The notes beneath the pieces are model-generated. The model saw only the letters and a list, made by a program, of their open reading frames with translations. It made no database searches and had not been told where the DNA came from. The position numbers and the translations under genes were made by a program. From the NCBI GenBank assembly GCA_009829735.1, contig CM020618.1, forward strand, positions 43,352,878-43,416,877: DNA of 64,000 nucleotides. The letters run 5' to 3'. Origin of the DNA: Pyropia yezoensis. Lineage: Eukaryota; Rhodophyta; Bangiophyceae; Bangiales; Bangiaceae. This document shows, in pieces, positions 41,360 through 52,226 of the stretch; positions within the stretch are counted from its first letter, which is position 1; every line of letters begins with the position of its first letter.

Positions 41360-44300
41360 CTAGTCCTCGTCAGACGGCCACTCTATACCGTTCTCCTGGT
41401 TTTCCAGCGGCAGCTGCGCTGCGACACTAGGCGCAGACACTGCAGGCGCGGGCGCGGCCACGGGCGCGGCGTGCCTAGGTGCGGCCACGGGTGCCGTCGG
41501 GACCGTGGGGACCGGCGGGTTGTAGCCGCAGCCGCAGAAGCAGGGCGTCCGCGAAAAGTAGTACTGCCGAAAGACGTAGCTGTCGTGGAGCGGGTAGGCG
41601 GAGGTTGAGCGGGCCTGGGCCATGACGTTGTACAGCAAGTTCTCCAGCTGCAAGATCGCCGTGTACTCGTCCTGCCCGCAAGCCCTCAGTATTTGCTGCA
41701 TCCTGTTGATGGGGGCGCTCCGCTGCTCGTGCGCCACGGAGTTGGCGCCGTCCAGACCGGTGTAGGAGCTCGGGTGAAGTGCGTCTCCACACAGGTGGTT
41801 CACAATGTGGAAGAGGTCAGATACGAAGACGAGCACGGCCAACATCCAGGGCAGCTTTCCCAGGGCCGACCGCAGCGCCCCGCACCCGAAGTCGTAGACG
41901 ACGAAAAGAGGAAGTAAGGCAAAGTAGGACAGTAGGGCATTGAGCAGCGCTGGTGGGCCCTCACGCTTGTCCAATACAATAAACCCGATGACCTTGGGGT
42001 GCGCACAAGCGCAACAGATCGTGAACGTTCCGGGGGAGAAGAACTTGTGCACATCCTCGTAGTTCTTGCGGCACGTGCCGAGCTCAGGGTCCTCGGACTG
42101 ACCAAACGCCCCAGGCCTGCAGCGGGCCAGGCCTGGGAACCAGCATCCCGTCAGGCGCGGGTCCTCCTTGTACTTTGGAAATGATTCGAGGAAGCGGGCG
42201 CGCAGCGTTGCGGGAGAGACAGATGCGTCCCCCCATGCGCTCTGATACGTCCGCCACGTCTTCTCCAATTCGGACGTCGCATCGTGGTACTCTCGTACCA
42301 CCAGCCGTACCGCGTCTAGGGCGCCCGCTGCGGCCGTCTGCAGGTCAGCGAACACGGACGCGGACCCAGAAACGGCCACACAAAACGATGACAGCATGCG
42401 GTTCTCCCAGAGCAGCCGAGAGGCTGTCACGGTCTCCCCGGCAGCGTCGGCGTCAGGGGAGGGTGCCCGAGTGTCGGTGGTCGCATCAAGCAGCATGGCG
42501 TTGAGCGCGTCGGCTGCCCCATCTCCGCGCAGAGTGCCCGCCAGCGATGCCAGAGCGTCACAGTGCCGAGGCTTGAAGGCGTTGACGGCAGGATCAATGG
42601 CGAGGGAGAGCGCAAGCGAGAGAATGTCTTTGCACACAGAAGGTCCCAGAACCTTGATGGCGGGACACAGGCACCGCGGGTCGAAGGGCTCATTTGTGGA
42701 GCGGTCCATGTGGTGCCTTCGGGCAGAAGCAGCTGGCCCCCGTGCACCCCCACCGGCTGCAACCCGGTCTCGACCGGCACGCCGCCCAGCCGCACCAACG
42801 CCACCGCCTCCTCCAACACCGGCCGCAGCAGGTGCTCCTTGTTGTGGCCCACCAGCCACAGCATCACCACCGACAGGCAGTTGGTCGCCGGCTCCAGCGT
42901 CTGGACCTTCCGCCGCACCAACTGCTTCGCCATCACCGCCAACACCCGCGTCATTACCTCCTTGTACGGCTTCACCACCAGCGCCATCTCGCCGAGCAGC
43001 CCCGTTGCCCACAAGACCATCCTCGCCAGAATCATTTGCAGCACCGGCAGGTCCATGGTGGGCCGCCTGAAGACCGGGAACAGGACCGCCCATGATCCCA
43101 ACAACCGCCTCCTGTACTACAGCAACTCCAGCAACTGCAACGTCTCCGGGAGCTGGCGCGGGCCCAGGGGCAGCTGGCTCAAGCGGTGCACCACCAGCGT
43201 TTTCTCCTTGGGCGTTGGCTGCAACTGGACCAGCTTCCCCACCGAGGGGATTGACGGGAGCGCCTCGTACGCGACAGCTCCAGTTGTAAAGGTCCTGCAG
43301 GGTCTTCTGGTGAGCAGCGACCTCAGCGGCCGAGAGAGGGCAGCGGGGGCCAAGCAGCTTCTTTAGATGCACGTTGATGCCGTCGCACAGCGACAAGCAC
43401 GCGTGGTCCAGGTCCCAGATCTTGGCGAGCAACGCGCGGAGGTCAGCCATGGCGGCGCGCTTCTCATCGCTCACCTTCTCCTCTGTAACAGCCGGGAGTG
43501 CTTCAGGAACAAGGAACGCCAGCGCACGCATGGCACTGTTGAGCTGGCCCGCCTTGAGGACGACAACCCTGGCAGGCTGCTTGAGGGCGCCACGGATAAA
43601 CCGGCGCACCCACTCAGACGGGTGGATACTTGCCGCGTCTACCAGCTTCTTGCTGGAACCGCAATCTTCCCATGGCACGGTGAACTTGCCGCTGAGAAGC
43701 CGCTTTAAAAAGCCAAGCCAGATACCGTCCGCCGTCACGATCCGCCAGCGCCCGGCCTTGTCCTGACACCGGCTGCACTTGAACGCCCACAGCGGCGGAT
43801 CTTTCACCATCAGCTCCACGGCCAGCCAAAACAGGGAGTTGATGGTCATCCGTGACCGCTTCTTGCTCTTGTGCATGTTGGGGTGCGCGCCAGAGTCCCG
43901 TAGGTCCATGTAGTCGTCAGACCACTTGTTGATGCAGGCGCTGATGGTCGTCCCATACCTTGACATCTCCCGCGCAAAGCCCCGCATCAACACCGACGTG
44001 CCAGCGGTCGTCGCGCTCAACATGACAATGCCCGCCGCTTTCCCGTCGGGAAACACCCAGCGCTCACAATCCTTACCGTCGCAGTAAAACGAGTGGACCT
44101 TCATGGCGCAGTAGCCGGTGCTACACAGCAGCTCTCCCTTGTCCTCCTTCGTCTTGCTCTCTGCCCGCAAATTGCCGCAGGTCGGGCAACTGGCTGGTGC
44201 CTCAAGCTCGAGCACGTTCCCCTCCTCCATCAGCGACCGGGCGCGTATGTCCGCACGGACCGAGCGAGGACAGTTGTACAGCGGTATTGGATTGGATGAC

Positions 44301-45520
44301 CGCGCGTCATCCACCGCGACGTCCTCGTCACTCGACCCCGCTTCAGCACACCGATCCTTCTTGACGACGCGGACGCTCCTTGAGCGTACCGCGTGCAGAC
44401 ACGAGAACCCCGCCGCGCTGTCGCAAAAGGCGCAGTGCGTTGACCTCAGCGCGCAGCGCACCGGGGCAGCTACCTTGCACACCCCGGTGCCGGTGACAAC
44501 GATGGAAACAGCGCTCTGCCCCGTCCGGAAGACCTCCATCGGACCCTCCGCATCCCAATCTTCAGGCTCGTCCGTCAACGCCTTCGTTGTGCGCTCCATT
44601 GACGCGGGATCGTTGCTCACCAACCCAGCCGCCTCCGCACGGAAAGTTGCCAGAGGAACCCCCATCTGCTTACAAACGGTGATCGTCGTAGCCCGTAACG
44701 TGCGGCCATGCTCGCACTCGGCGTCGCCAACGTTTAGGCGGAGCTGCGCCGAGAACGCGACCCGCTTGACGCAGGAGCAGCGGATATCTCCGCTGGCATC
44801 GAACCACGTCGTTACAATCGTGGGAGTCAAACTGCGACCATCGACGTCCGTCACGCCGTTGATGAAGCGCGAGAGCGTGCCGAAGACGTACCGCAAAGCC
44901 CAAACCTCTCCCCGGTAGTACCTGCCGGCGCACGAGGCCAGCTTGGCCCTTACTCGCTCGACCTCTTCATCGGCAGGTGCTCGGTTTCGGCAACGGCGTA
45001 GCAACGGGTCTACGCCCGCGTTGACGACGCCCGCACAGACCGCGCGGAGCATGCCCTGCCCAAGGCTCTTCCACGTGTCACGCCGCGTGTTGACCGGCCG
45101 CCCAGAACTGCCGAGGCGCCCGCCGCTCCGCGCTTGATGAGTACCTTGGCCATCGCCTGCCGGCCGCGGACCCGCATCGGCACCTGCCTTCTCATAGGCA
45201 GCGCGGGATACAGCAGCAGCCGGCAGCGGGGGGGGTCGAAATGTAGCCACGCGCCGCAAAGGAACAGTCGTGGCTGGGTGGTCGGATGAAGAGAGTGGGG
45301 GTAAGGAGGCAGCGCCCGGAGGCGCGAAGGATTGAGTCACGAAAAGGCGGGCAGATCGGGGAGGGGGGGATGCGCTCATGCGCACACGATGGCTTCGCGC
45401 AGACGTCACGGCGGGCGCCGCCTTGAGCGGCTGCTCGGCCGCGGGTAACGGTGGCGCGGCAGTTGGCAACCGGTCCGTGCCCGACGAAGGAGCCGGAAGA
45501 GGGCTGCTTGGGGACAGCAT
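41360..45520 (-). CDS. KDZ-superfamily (Kyakuja/Dileera/Zisupton-type) transposase
   Basis: 1,386 residues, one uninterrupted frame from the ATG at 45520; further in-frame ATGs lie downstream, e.g. at 45376. After a disordered basic leader, Cys clusters typical of KDZ-associated CxC domains appear: FDASGDIRCSCVKRVAFS, THCAFCDSAAGFSCLHAVR, then CPTCGNLRAES, CSTGYCAMKVHSFYCDGKDC. A helical block follows (TTISACINKWSDDYMDL) and an Ala/Gly-rich low-complexity stretch of about 150 residues near 43100-42720. The C-terminal part has a candidate DDE set: VVYDFGCG (Asp), FVSDLFHIVNHLCGD (Asp, His) and AHEQRSAPINR (Glu), then LLYNVMAQARS. This order matches KDZ transposases, which move DNA by cut-and-paste. 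The Cys-rich tail FCGCGYN is intact. No flanking inverted repeats were identified, so it could be domesticated. Confidence 0.68.
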   Translation of the reverse strand: MLSPSSPLPAPSSGTDRLPTAAPPLPAAEQPLKAAPAVTSARSHRVRMSASPPPRSARLFVTQSFAPPGAASLPPLSSSDHPATTVPLRRVATFRPPPLPAAAVSRAAYEKAGADAGPRPAGDGQGTHQARSGGRLGSSGRPVNTRRDTWKSLGQGMLRAVCAGVVNAGVDPLLRRCRNRAPADEEVERVRAKLASCAGRYYRGEVWALRYVFGTLSRFINGVTDVDGRSLTPTIVTTWFDASGDIRCSCVKRVAFSAQLRLNVGDAECEHGRTLRATTITVCKQMGVPLATFRAEAAGLVSNDPASMERTTKALTDEPEDWDAEGPMEVFRTGQSAVSIVVTGTGVCKVAAPVRCALRSTHCAFCDSAAGFSCLHAVRSRSVRVVKKDRCAEAGSSDEDVAVDDARSSNPIPLYNCPRSVRADIRARSLMEEGNVLELEAPASCPTCGNLRAESKTKEDKGELLCSTGYCAMKVHSFYCDGKDCERWVFPDGKAAGIVMLSATTAGTSVLMRGFAREMSRYGTTISACINKWSDDYMDLRDSGAHPNMHKSKKRSRMTINSLFWLAVELMVKDPPLWAFKCSRCQDKAGRWRIVTADGIWLGFLKRLLSGKFTVPWEDCGSSKKLVDAASIHPSEWVRRFIRGALKQPARVVVLKAGQLNSAMRALAFLVPEALPAVTEEKVSDEKRAAMADLRALLAKIWDLDHACLSLCDGINVHLKKLLGPRCPLSAAEVAAHQKTLQDLYNWSCRVRGAPVNPLGGEAGPVAANAQGENAGGAPLEPAAPGPAPAPGDVAVAGVAVVQEAVVGIMGGPVPGLQAAHHGPAGAANDSGEDGLVGNGAARRDGAGGEAVQGGNDAGVGGDGEAVGAAEGPDAGAGDQLPVGGDAVAGGPQQGAPAAAGVGGGGGVGAAGRRAGRDRVAAGGGARGPAASARRHHMDRSTNEPFDPRCLCPAIKVLGPSVCKDILSLALSLAIDPAVNAFKPRHCDALASLAGTLRGDGAADALNAMLLDATTDTRAPSPDADAAGETVTASRLLWENRMLSSFCVAVSGSASVFADLQTAAAGALDAVRLVVREYHDATSELEKTWRTYQSAWGDASVSPATLRARFLESFPKYKEDPRLTGCWFPGLARCRPGAFGQSEDPELGTCRKNYEDVHKFFSPGTFTICCACAHPKVIGFIVLDKREGPPALLNALLSYFALLPLFVVYDFGCGALRSALGKLPWMLAVLVFVSDLFHIVNHLCGDALHPSSYTGLDGANSVAHEQRSAPINRMQQILRACGQDEYTAILQLENLLYNVMAQARSTSAYPLHDSYVFRQYYFSRTPCFCGCGYNPPVPTVPTAPVAAPRHAAPVAAPAPAVSAPSVAAQLPLENQENGIEWPSDED

Positions 45521-46128
45521 GGTGGCAGCTTCACGAGCGCGATCGCATCGTGCACGGTGCGCACGACCATGCAAGAGGGGATGAGGCGGGACGGGGGAGT
45601 GCCGGCACAGAGATCGCGAGCGACAACCTCGCAAACAGCGCGCGCGGTGATGGACGCCGAGGAGGGTGACGCGCCCGGGCGACGTTCACCACGCCCAAGT
45701 CCCCGCGCGTGCGCGCGCCGACGTCGCACGCTTGAATTCAAAAGAGCCCCCCCCCCACAGGGAGGACTGTCGGCCCACCCACCCCACCACCCCCCACGAA
45801 TACGCCTAATCACTTCCCTAATACACGATCCAACCCCTCATTATACTCTCCAACCCCCCACTAGTCCCGATCCAACCCTGGCATTATCAGCACTCGTCTG
45901 AGGGTTTTCCTCCTCCAGCTCGTCAAACGGCCCACAGACGTCCCGCGAAAAGCCTATTGGTTTAGATCGAGAGTACGTACGAGCCGGAAGCTCGTGCACT
46001 TGATCGGGTGCTCCCATTGATGTCAACCCTTGACATAACGAGATTGGCTGATCAAGTCTGCCACATATAGGGGAAGGGTATTGAATTACGTCGTACAATG
46101 CTGCAATTAATTCTTCGACGCCGTCCAT
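45521..46128. promoter_or_regulatory. Upstream region of the KDZ gene
   Basis: A C run at 45749-45759 is followed by a less GC-rich stretch (45790-46120) with repeated CCAACCC...CATTAT words at 45831, 45851 and 45871. Read toward the gene these are ATAATG...GGTTGG. The 45871-45887 word is the exact inverse of 32089-32105. No gene seen. Confidence 0.4.
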
Positions 46129-46889
46129 ACCAGGGGTGGTCAAGCGTACCAGCTTTGGTCCAGCGTATGGTATTGGGAGTCGTAGCTGGGGCACGAGTAT
46201 CTCCCGTCAGCCAGCCGACTCTCGCCAAGCGTAGTGGCGCCCGTGACCGGAGTCATGAGTATTCACAAACGTACTAGCCAGTAGTATATTTCGGCAACAG
46301 TATCATGAGTACTGCAAGAGTATCCAGCGCATGAAAAATACGTCAATTTACAAAATTGTACTGCACTTTACATTTTCGTGTGACTGGATTCCCTTCTCAG
46401 ATGGCTCTTCTGCATGCTTGACAAGCGAAGGGAGCACGGGATCCTGTGCTGGGCCTGTCTGTTGTCACGACTCCTGGGGACATTTCCAGAGCCAGGTGGT
46501 GCACGGGCGCAGGCAAGAGCAGATGTCATTGGCTTCGGCTTGCCCGAGAGCACTGCCTGACCTTCCATCGCATCAGCAGCCATCCAGGGTTATTGTGGCG
46601 GGTGCGCCTTGGAGGCGTCGGTTCGAGGAGCGAAAACACATCAGAATCCGAGTCGACAGCGTTGTGCTACGCTTGGGCTTTCGAACTCCGCGCATCACGG
46701 GCCGAGAAAATTTCCCATGAGTACTGGCCGCCAATACTCGGTCGGTGTCCATGCCAGCGTATGGTGGATGCATGCTCATGAAGCAAGTGAGTATTCGGGG
46801 TGCTGAGCGAAAATGGCACGAGTACCGTCACTACACTTGAAAAGTACACGCGTATACGCTTGAGCCAGATACGCTTGACAACCCCTGGT
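46129..46889. mobile_element. MITE-like non-autonomous inverted-repeat element
   Basis: 761 bp with 22-bp terminal inverted repeats matching at 20 of 22 positions: the left begins ACCAGGGGT and continues GGTCAAGCGTACC; the right is its inverse at 46868-46889. The same four bases, CCAT, lie immediately outside each end (46125-46128 and 46890-46893), a likely 4-bp target duplication. Weaker inverted similarity continues inward about 30 bp with repeated TACGCTTGA and CAGCGTATGG words. It is AT-richer than the surroundings and encodes no recognisable protein. The family is not identified. Confidence 0.62.
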
Positions 46890-47502
46890 CCATACTGTAC
46901 CATCGGCTCCATGCCGCGATGAGTGATTGGCCACTGGGCCAGCTGAAACAACGCCAATGAGCTGAGCAAGCGGATGCTGGTGGCGTCCGCCGTCGGCCCT
47001 ATGGGCCGTTGCCACGGAAAAAGCCAGCCAGCGTGGCAGGGGACACGCGCAATAGGGGGAGCTTTGGAGGGTCGAGATTCTCTGGCAGTCACGAATGATG
47101 GCAGCCTCGGCCGATGGGAGGGGCCCCGTCAGCCCACGTGGCTTTCCACGCGGCGATGCGTGCCACTGCCGGTGCCGCGCACAGCGGGCTAACTCGCCGT
47201 GCCCGCTCCTGCGAGCTGGGTCGGGGCGGTGATGCTTTAAAAAGGGGTGCAGGTGGGGTCAGCGTCCACGCTGTGCCCGGCGTCGTCAAGCCGCGACCTG
47301 TGGACCACCGGCCTACCGTGTTCTTCTCACCGCCGACTTCCCCTGCCTCCCGCTAACACCAGCATCGGCAGGTCCCTTGACATACCCCTTGAGCTCTTCC
47401 CTACTCAACCCGAGGTATCCCTTTCCATACCTTAACGCGTCATTGCACTCCCTCACTTCACCTCTGTCCCCACCAAGACCTCACCCTGTTGGCGTGACTC
47501 CG
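46890..47502. promoter_or_regulatory. Upstream region of the alternative oxidase gene
   Basis: About 610 bp. CTTTAAAAAGG at about 47235-47245 is a plausible TATA-like box some 260 bp before the ATG, followed by pyrimidine-rich sequence. No other gene seen. Confidence 0.4.
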
Positions 47503-49254
47503 ATGCTCGCCGCCTCTGCCGCTCGATGGGTGGCGCTAGCCATCCCGCCGGATAGCCCGACTCTGGGCCGGTCTTTGGCCGCCCTTGCCGCCCGCGCTGC
47601 GGCCGTGTCGCCTTCTTCCGCAAATCTCAGCGGTACTGCGGCGGGGGGTGCGGTGTCCCTCGGTGGAGAACAGCCGAGCGTCCCATGCGGGCCCGCTGCT
47701 GACTTTGCTGTCTCGACCACCACTCCTACCTCACCTCTTGTTCGCGCTGTCCGTGACAGCTGCCGTGGCGGTGGTGGTGGCCTGGCGTTTACCCCCCCGC
47801 CCCCGCGCGGGTGGCGTGGCGCTGGCCACTGGAGCGGTGCCGTGACTGGCCCCCCCCCTCGTGCCCGCCGCGGCCTGGCCACGTCACCCATCTCTGACGA
47901 GCTGGATCGCACAGAGGTCTCCTCTTCCGTGCCGCCAGAGGCCGTGCGCACCAAGTCGTCGGGCGCCCGCCGCCCGCCCTACCATTGGGTCGACGAGGAG
48001 GCGCAGCAGCTGATCAGCCGCGCCTATGCGCGGCACGCCACCCTCGGCGACCGCACCGACGGTGGCACCCGCTCCTTCCCCCCGGCCCTGGCGGTGGCGG
48101 ACCTAGAGTCTCTTGGGGGCTCGGGGCTAGCCGCCTCGTACCCTGTGACCACTGTCACAGATCGTCTGGCGCGGACGCTGGTGCGAGGGGGGGCAGCAGC
48201 TGTACACTGGTTCTTTGGCAATCGCTACGGCCATCATGCGGTTACGCTTGAGACCGTAGCAGCTGTACCTGGCATGGTAGCTGCCTTCCACCGCCACTTT
48301 CGCAGCCTGCGGCGGATGGAGCGGGACCGTGGCCACATCCCGGTGCTGACCGAAGAAGCGGAGAATGAGAAGTTCCACTTGCTCATTTGGCTCAAGGTAA
48401 CGACGCCAACGCGGCTGGAGCGTGCGCTGGTAGTGGCTGCCCAGGCCGTCTATGTCACCTTCTACTCGGCCGCTTATGCGCTGGCGCCTACCTTTGCCCA
48501 CCGGTTGACGGGGTACCTGGAGGAAGTTGCTGTGCAGGCCTACACCGACTACCTGAGGGCGATTGACCGGGGGGACATCCCGAACGGGCCTGCCCCCGAG
48601 ATTGCCAAACTGTACTACCGCCTGCCAGCGGATGCCACCATTCGGGACGTGGTGCTGCACGTCCGCGCGGATGAATGCATGGTACGTGACGTGACGTGAG
48701 GTTCTGGGACGTCTTGGGAGCTCTCTGGCCCAGACTGTCGGATAGAGGGTGTGGTGGGGAGGGGGACTGAGAACTGCAGGCGCTTGTGGACATTCCAGGC
48801 GGATGGCGTGCGTGAGACTGTCAGTAGACAGGGTCACCACAGTGCAAGAGCTCTTTTTTCTCATTGACGGCGTGACTCACGCTCCATTCCCTTCTGTCTC
48901 TGGTTGTCGATTGGTATATCCTCACCTTTGACTGACTGTCCTACGCGCCTGTTGATTGTCCCTCTCCCAACCCCCGCCCTCGGTTGACGGTGCCCCCTCC
49001 AGCACCGGGACGTCAACCACATGCTCGCTGACAAGCACCAAGCGCGGGACGGCCACACGCGGCCCCACTTCATGGCGTCGGATACGGCCGCGACGCATGC
49101 GCCGCCCGCCGATGCGTTTGGCCACAGCGGCACTGGCGGCGGCGACGGGGCGGCGGCGGCGCTGGCAGAGCCGCCGTCGGGGGACACGCCCGGCGATGGC
49201 CGCGCAGACGCCGCCGCCTCGACAGCTGGCGGCAGGGCCGGGGCTCACTCGTAG
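47503..49254 (+). CDS. AOX: Mitochondrial alternative oxidase (AOX)
   Basis: Exon 1 is 47503-48681, intron 48682-49002 (GTACGT...CTCCAG, 321 bp, phase 0), exon 2 is 49003-49254; 476 residues. AOX moves electrons from ubiquinol to oxygen at the inner mitochondrial membrane, bypassing complexes III and IV. The Arg/Ala/Ser-rich N-terminus (LAASAARWVALAIPPDSPT) suits mitochondrial import. Diiron ligands are all visible: Glu in VTLETVAAVPGM, Glu-Glu-His in LTEEAENEKFHLLIW, and the last E-x-x-H in RADECMHRDVNH, which is assembled across the splice junction. That motif is usually ADEAHHRDVNH; here the non-ligand His is Met. Exon 2 adds an Ala/Gly-rich tail of about 60 residues absent from most AOX proteins. 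The frame is open upstream to 47377 without another ATG. Confidence 0.93.
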
Positions 49255-52188
49255 CGGGGGGCAGGTCGGGTGCGTATACACCCAAGACCCCCTTGCGCTG
49301 ATCCCCTGCTGTCGCTCTCATGCTGTTTCTAGATCTTGTTGACGGTGGCGGTCGCCGGTGTGCGTGACGCGCCCTGCCCTCCGGTCTGCGCAACCATGAA
49401 TAGAACGGACGCCCGCAGACATTGATTTTTTTGGTACAGTGGTCATTGCATTGGCTTGGTAAAGCACAGTGGCGGGGCTCGCGGCGGGTCCGTTGGCGCT
49501 GCGGGAGTACAGGCGAGGCACTGCTCCTGTACCCTCGCGACGGTCCCACGGGCCTGAGTCCCGCCAGGCGCGCCGTGGAGGTGTCGCCACCCCCGCCCAA
49601 AGAAGCAGCCCAGCAAACGAGGGGCCTGTGTGTCCAGAGGAGGAGGTCCGCCGCCTCGAGCTGCCGTGTCTCTGGGCTGCCAAGACGGCTGCCCCCCCCC
49701 ACCGCGCCGCGTTGAGCCACCCGCTTGCATGGTCAGAGGGAGTACCTACCCAGCGGCGCAGCCCCCTCGGCAGCGTGCAGGAAGTTGACACACAAAAGAC
49801 AACTCCACACTGGACAATGATTCTACGCATTCGCGACGGGGGCGCGCACTCGCAACGCCCCCGCTGCATGCCCCCCCTCCACGTGGCGGTCGTGGTCTGT
49901 GTGGTGGCGGTAGGGTCCTCGCTCGCTCGCTGCTTGGCTCGTGCCCCCGTTGATTCAAATTTGTCAGTCAAAAAGGGAAGAAAAAAAAACGTTCCCGATC
50001 CGCGGCACGGGCACAGCCCGCCCCGGCCCGGTGCCCCACACGACCCCATCCGCCGCCCATCCGTGTGCAGACAGCAGCAGCAGCAGCAGGCAAACCCCCA
50101 CCGCAGCCCCCCCAGCCCCTCAAAAATGACGCCCTCGCCCCGGTCGTTTGACCGCGGCTGCTCTCAAACCGGGCGGGCGCCGCGGGGAGACCAACTTTTT
50201 GAACACAGCCGCCGGGAGCGCGCAGCGGGGGGGGGGGGGGGGGGGGGGGGGGGGAGGCGACCGCGAGCGCCACCCCCCGGCACGCACCCTCCCGCGCCCG
50301 CTGGTTTGACCGCCTGTCCACCGTGTGCGGACGGGACGGGAGCGAGGGGTGTGCGCCCGCGACGGGCTCCACTTCCACCCCCCGCCCCCACACGCCTCAA
50401 GACGCGCAACCCAACCCCCCGCCCCCCGCCGTCCCCCCCCGCGCCGCTCCCTGCTTCACGCTCCCAACCACCACCACTCCCCCTTCCCCCCCCCCTCTCG
50501 TCTCGCGTCGCCAACCGCCCCCCCCCCCCCCCCCCCCCCCCGTTCTGCGCCGCCACGCGACGGTTGCCGTTCTCGCGCCGCCCGCCGCCCGCCGCCCGCC
50601 GTCCGCTGCCCGCCGCCGCCGCCGCCACTGCCGTGGGTCTCCTCACTACCCCCACCACGCCGTTGGTAGCGGCCTGCTTGGTACCCTGATTCGTCCCCGC
50701 CGGTGCGGCGGCTGCGGTGGCGGGGGTCGCCGCGACACGGAGGAGGGGAGCCGCCGCTTGTCGCGGGGGCGCGACCGACTGGCCACGACGACGACGACGA
50801 CGACGACGACGACCGGTACCGACGTTGCCGTTGGGGCCGGCCCGCCCAGAGGCTGCTGCTCTGCCTCTCCCCACCCCGCGGCCGGGCGCTGTCGGTGCGC
50901 TGGCCCCACGCGGGGTGGCCGTTGCCCCGGTCCCCCGGGGGCCGCGGCGCGGTCGGCCACGGCCGGGCTGCTTACCGCCCACGGCTGGTCGTTGCGGGCC
51001 GCGGAGGCGGCTGGCACCACGTCGACCACCGGCTGCCCGTTTTGGGCGGCGGCCGCCGGCAGTGCCCGGTTGCTACCTTTCGGGACATTAATCGTGTTGG
51101 CAGAGGCGGGCTGCTGCCCGGCCGCACGTTGGCCGTCTGCTGATCATTGCCGACTGAAGACGGTCGCGCCGCTGCCTGCCGCTTCCCACCGCCACCGGGC
51201 GTCTTCATTTGTCGAGCGAGTGCTCGAGCGGGGCCATTGGCGCGTGGTGGGTGCGCAAACTGGTGCGTGACTGCAAGGGCGGTTCTTGTCTGCCTCCTCA
51301 CCCACAGGCGCCCCCCCGCTTCCTGAGCTGCATCCCGGTTGTGTTTTTTGCAACCCACGCCGACCCTCCGTTCCTCTGCCTGTCGCACCGACGCCGCCAG
51401 CCACTCGCTCTACCTCGAGTCGGCCCGCGTCTGCTGGGGTGGGGCGGGTGCGCAACCTGGGGCGTTGCCACAAGTAGCGGGCCCCGTATGCGCTACCCAT
51501 ACGCTGTCGCCGCTGCCTGAACGCCTACCGTGTTGATTGTGCCCCTGCGCGCGCCCAGTCTTTCTGGCCCATTGCCTGCCCCACCCACGCGGCGGTCTCC
51601 CCGCTCTGCCCGCGCGCGCTCCCCCTGCTGGTTCTACTTATCCGCGGACCTCCGTTGGTGCGCCCCCACCGCCGCCGCGCTCCCTGCTCCACTTTTGTCC
51701 TTAGGACGCCGTCCCGGTCTCCACCTTGCCCTGCCCTGGCCTCTCCCCCTCCCGTATCCTTGGGAACATCCAACGCGGCGTCCACCGCTCCCCCCCCCCC
51801 CCCCCCCCCCCCCCCCCTTCCTTCCTGGTGTACCCTTCCCCGGCGCGACTTGCCTCGTACCTCTACTGCCTGGCGCAGGCGCGTCCCGGCACCACTACCC
51901 CTCGCCCGCCTTGCGCCACCGCGGCCCCGACGGCCGGGACGTCATGGCGCGCCCCCCACCCTCTGTCCCCGCGTCGCTCCACCCGCCCCTCCCCCCTCTA
52001 CCTGGGCCCCTGTCGGCCGAGGCGAGTGCCGCGCGGGCGGCGGACTGTGCGGCCATCGAGTCGATGGTCTACCAGGAACGGGGCGGGGGGGGGGGAGGGC
52101 GGGGGGCGGGCGGCGCTGATGCGCTCTTGATTCTCGCAGCGTACGTTTTGGCCTTGTCCGCCCCTGACCGCTTGCACCCCGCTTGGTT

Positions 52189-52226
<38 letters not shown>

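Noticed and set aside
42563-43366. Plus-strand frame inside the KDZ gene
   Set aside because: It is a shadow of the minus-strand Ala/Gly-rich segment and has no recognisable features.
49469-50689. 406-codon plus-strand open frame
   Set aside because: Crosses G and C homopolymers, is Pro/Arg-rich, has no domain and is contradicted by equally open frames on the other strand.
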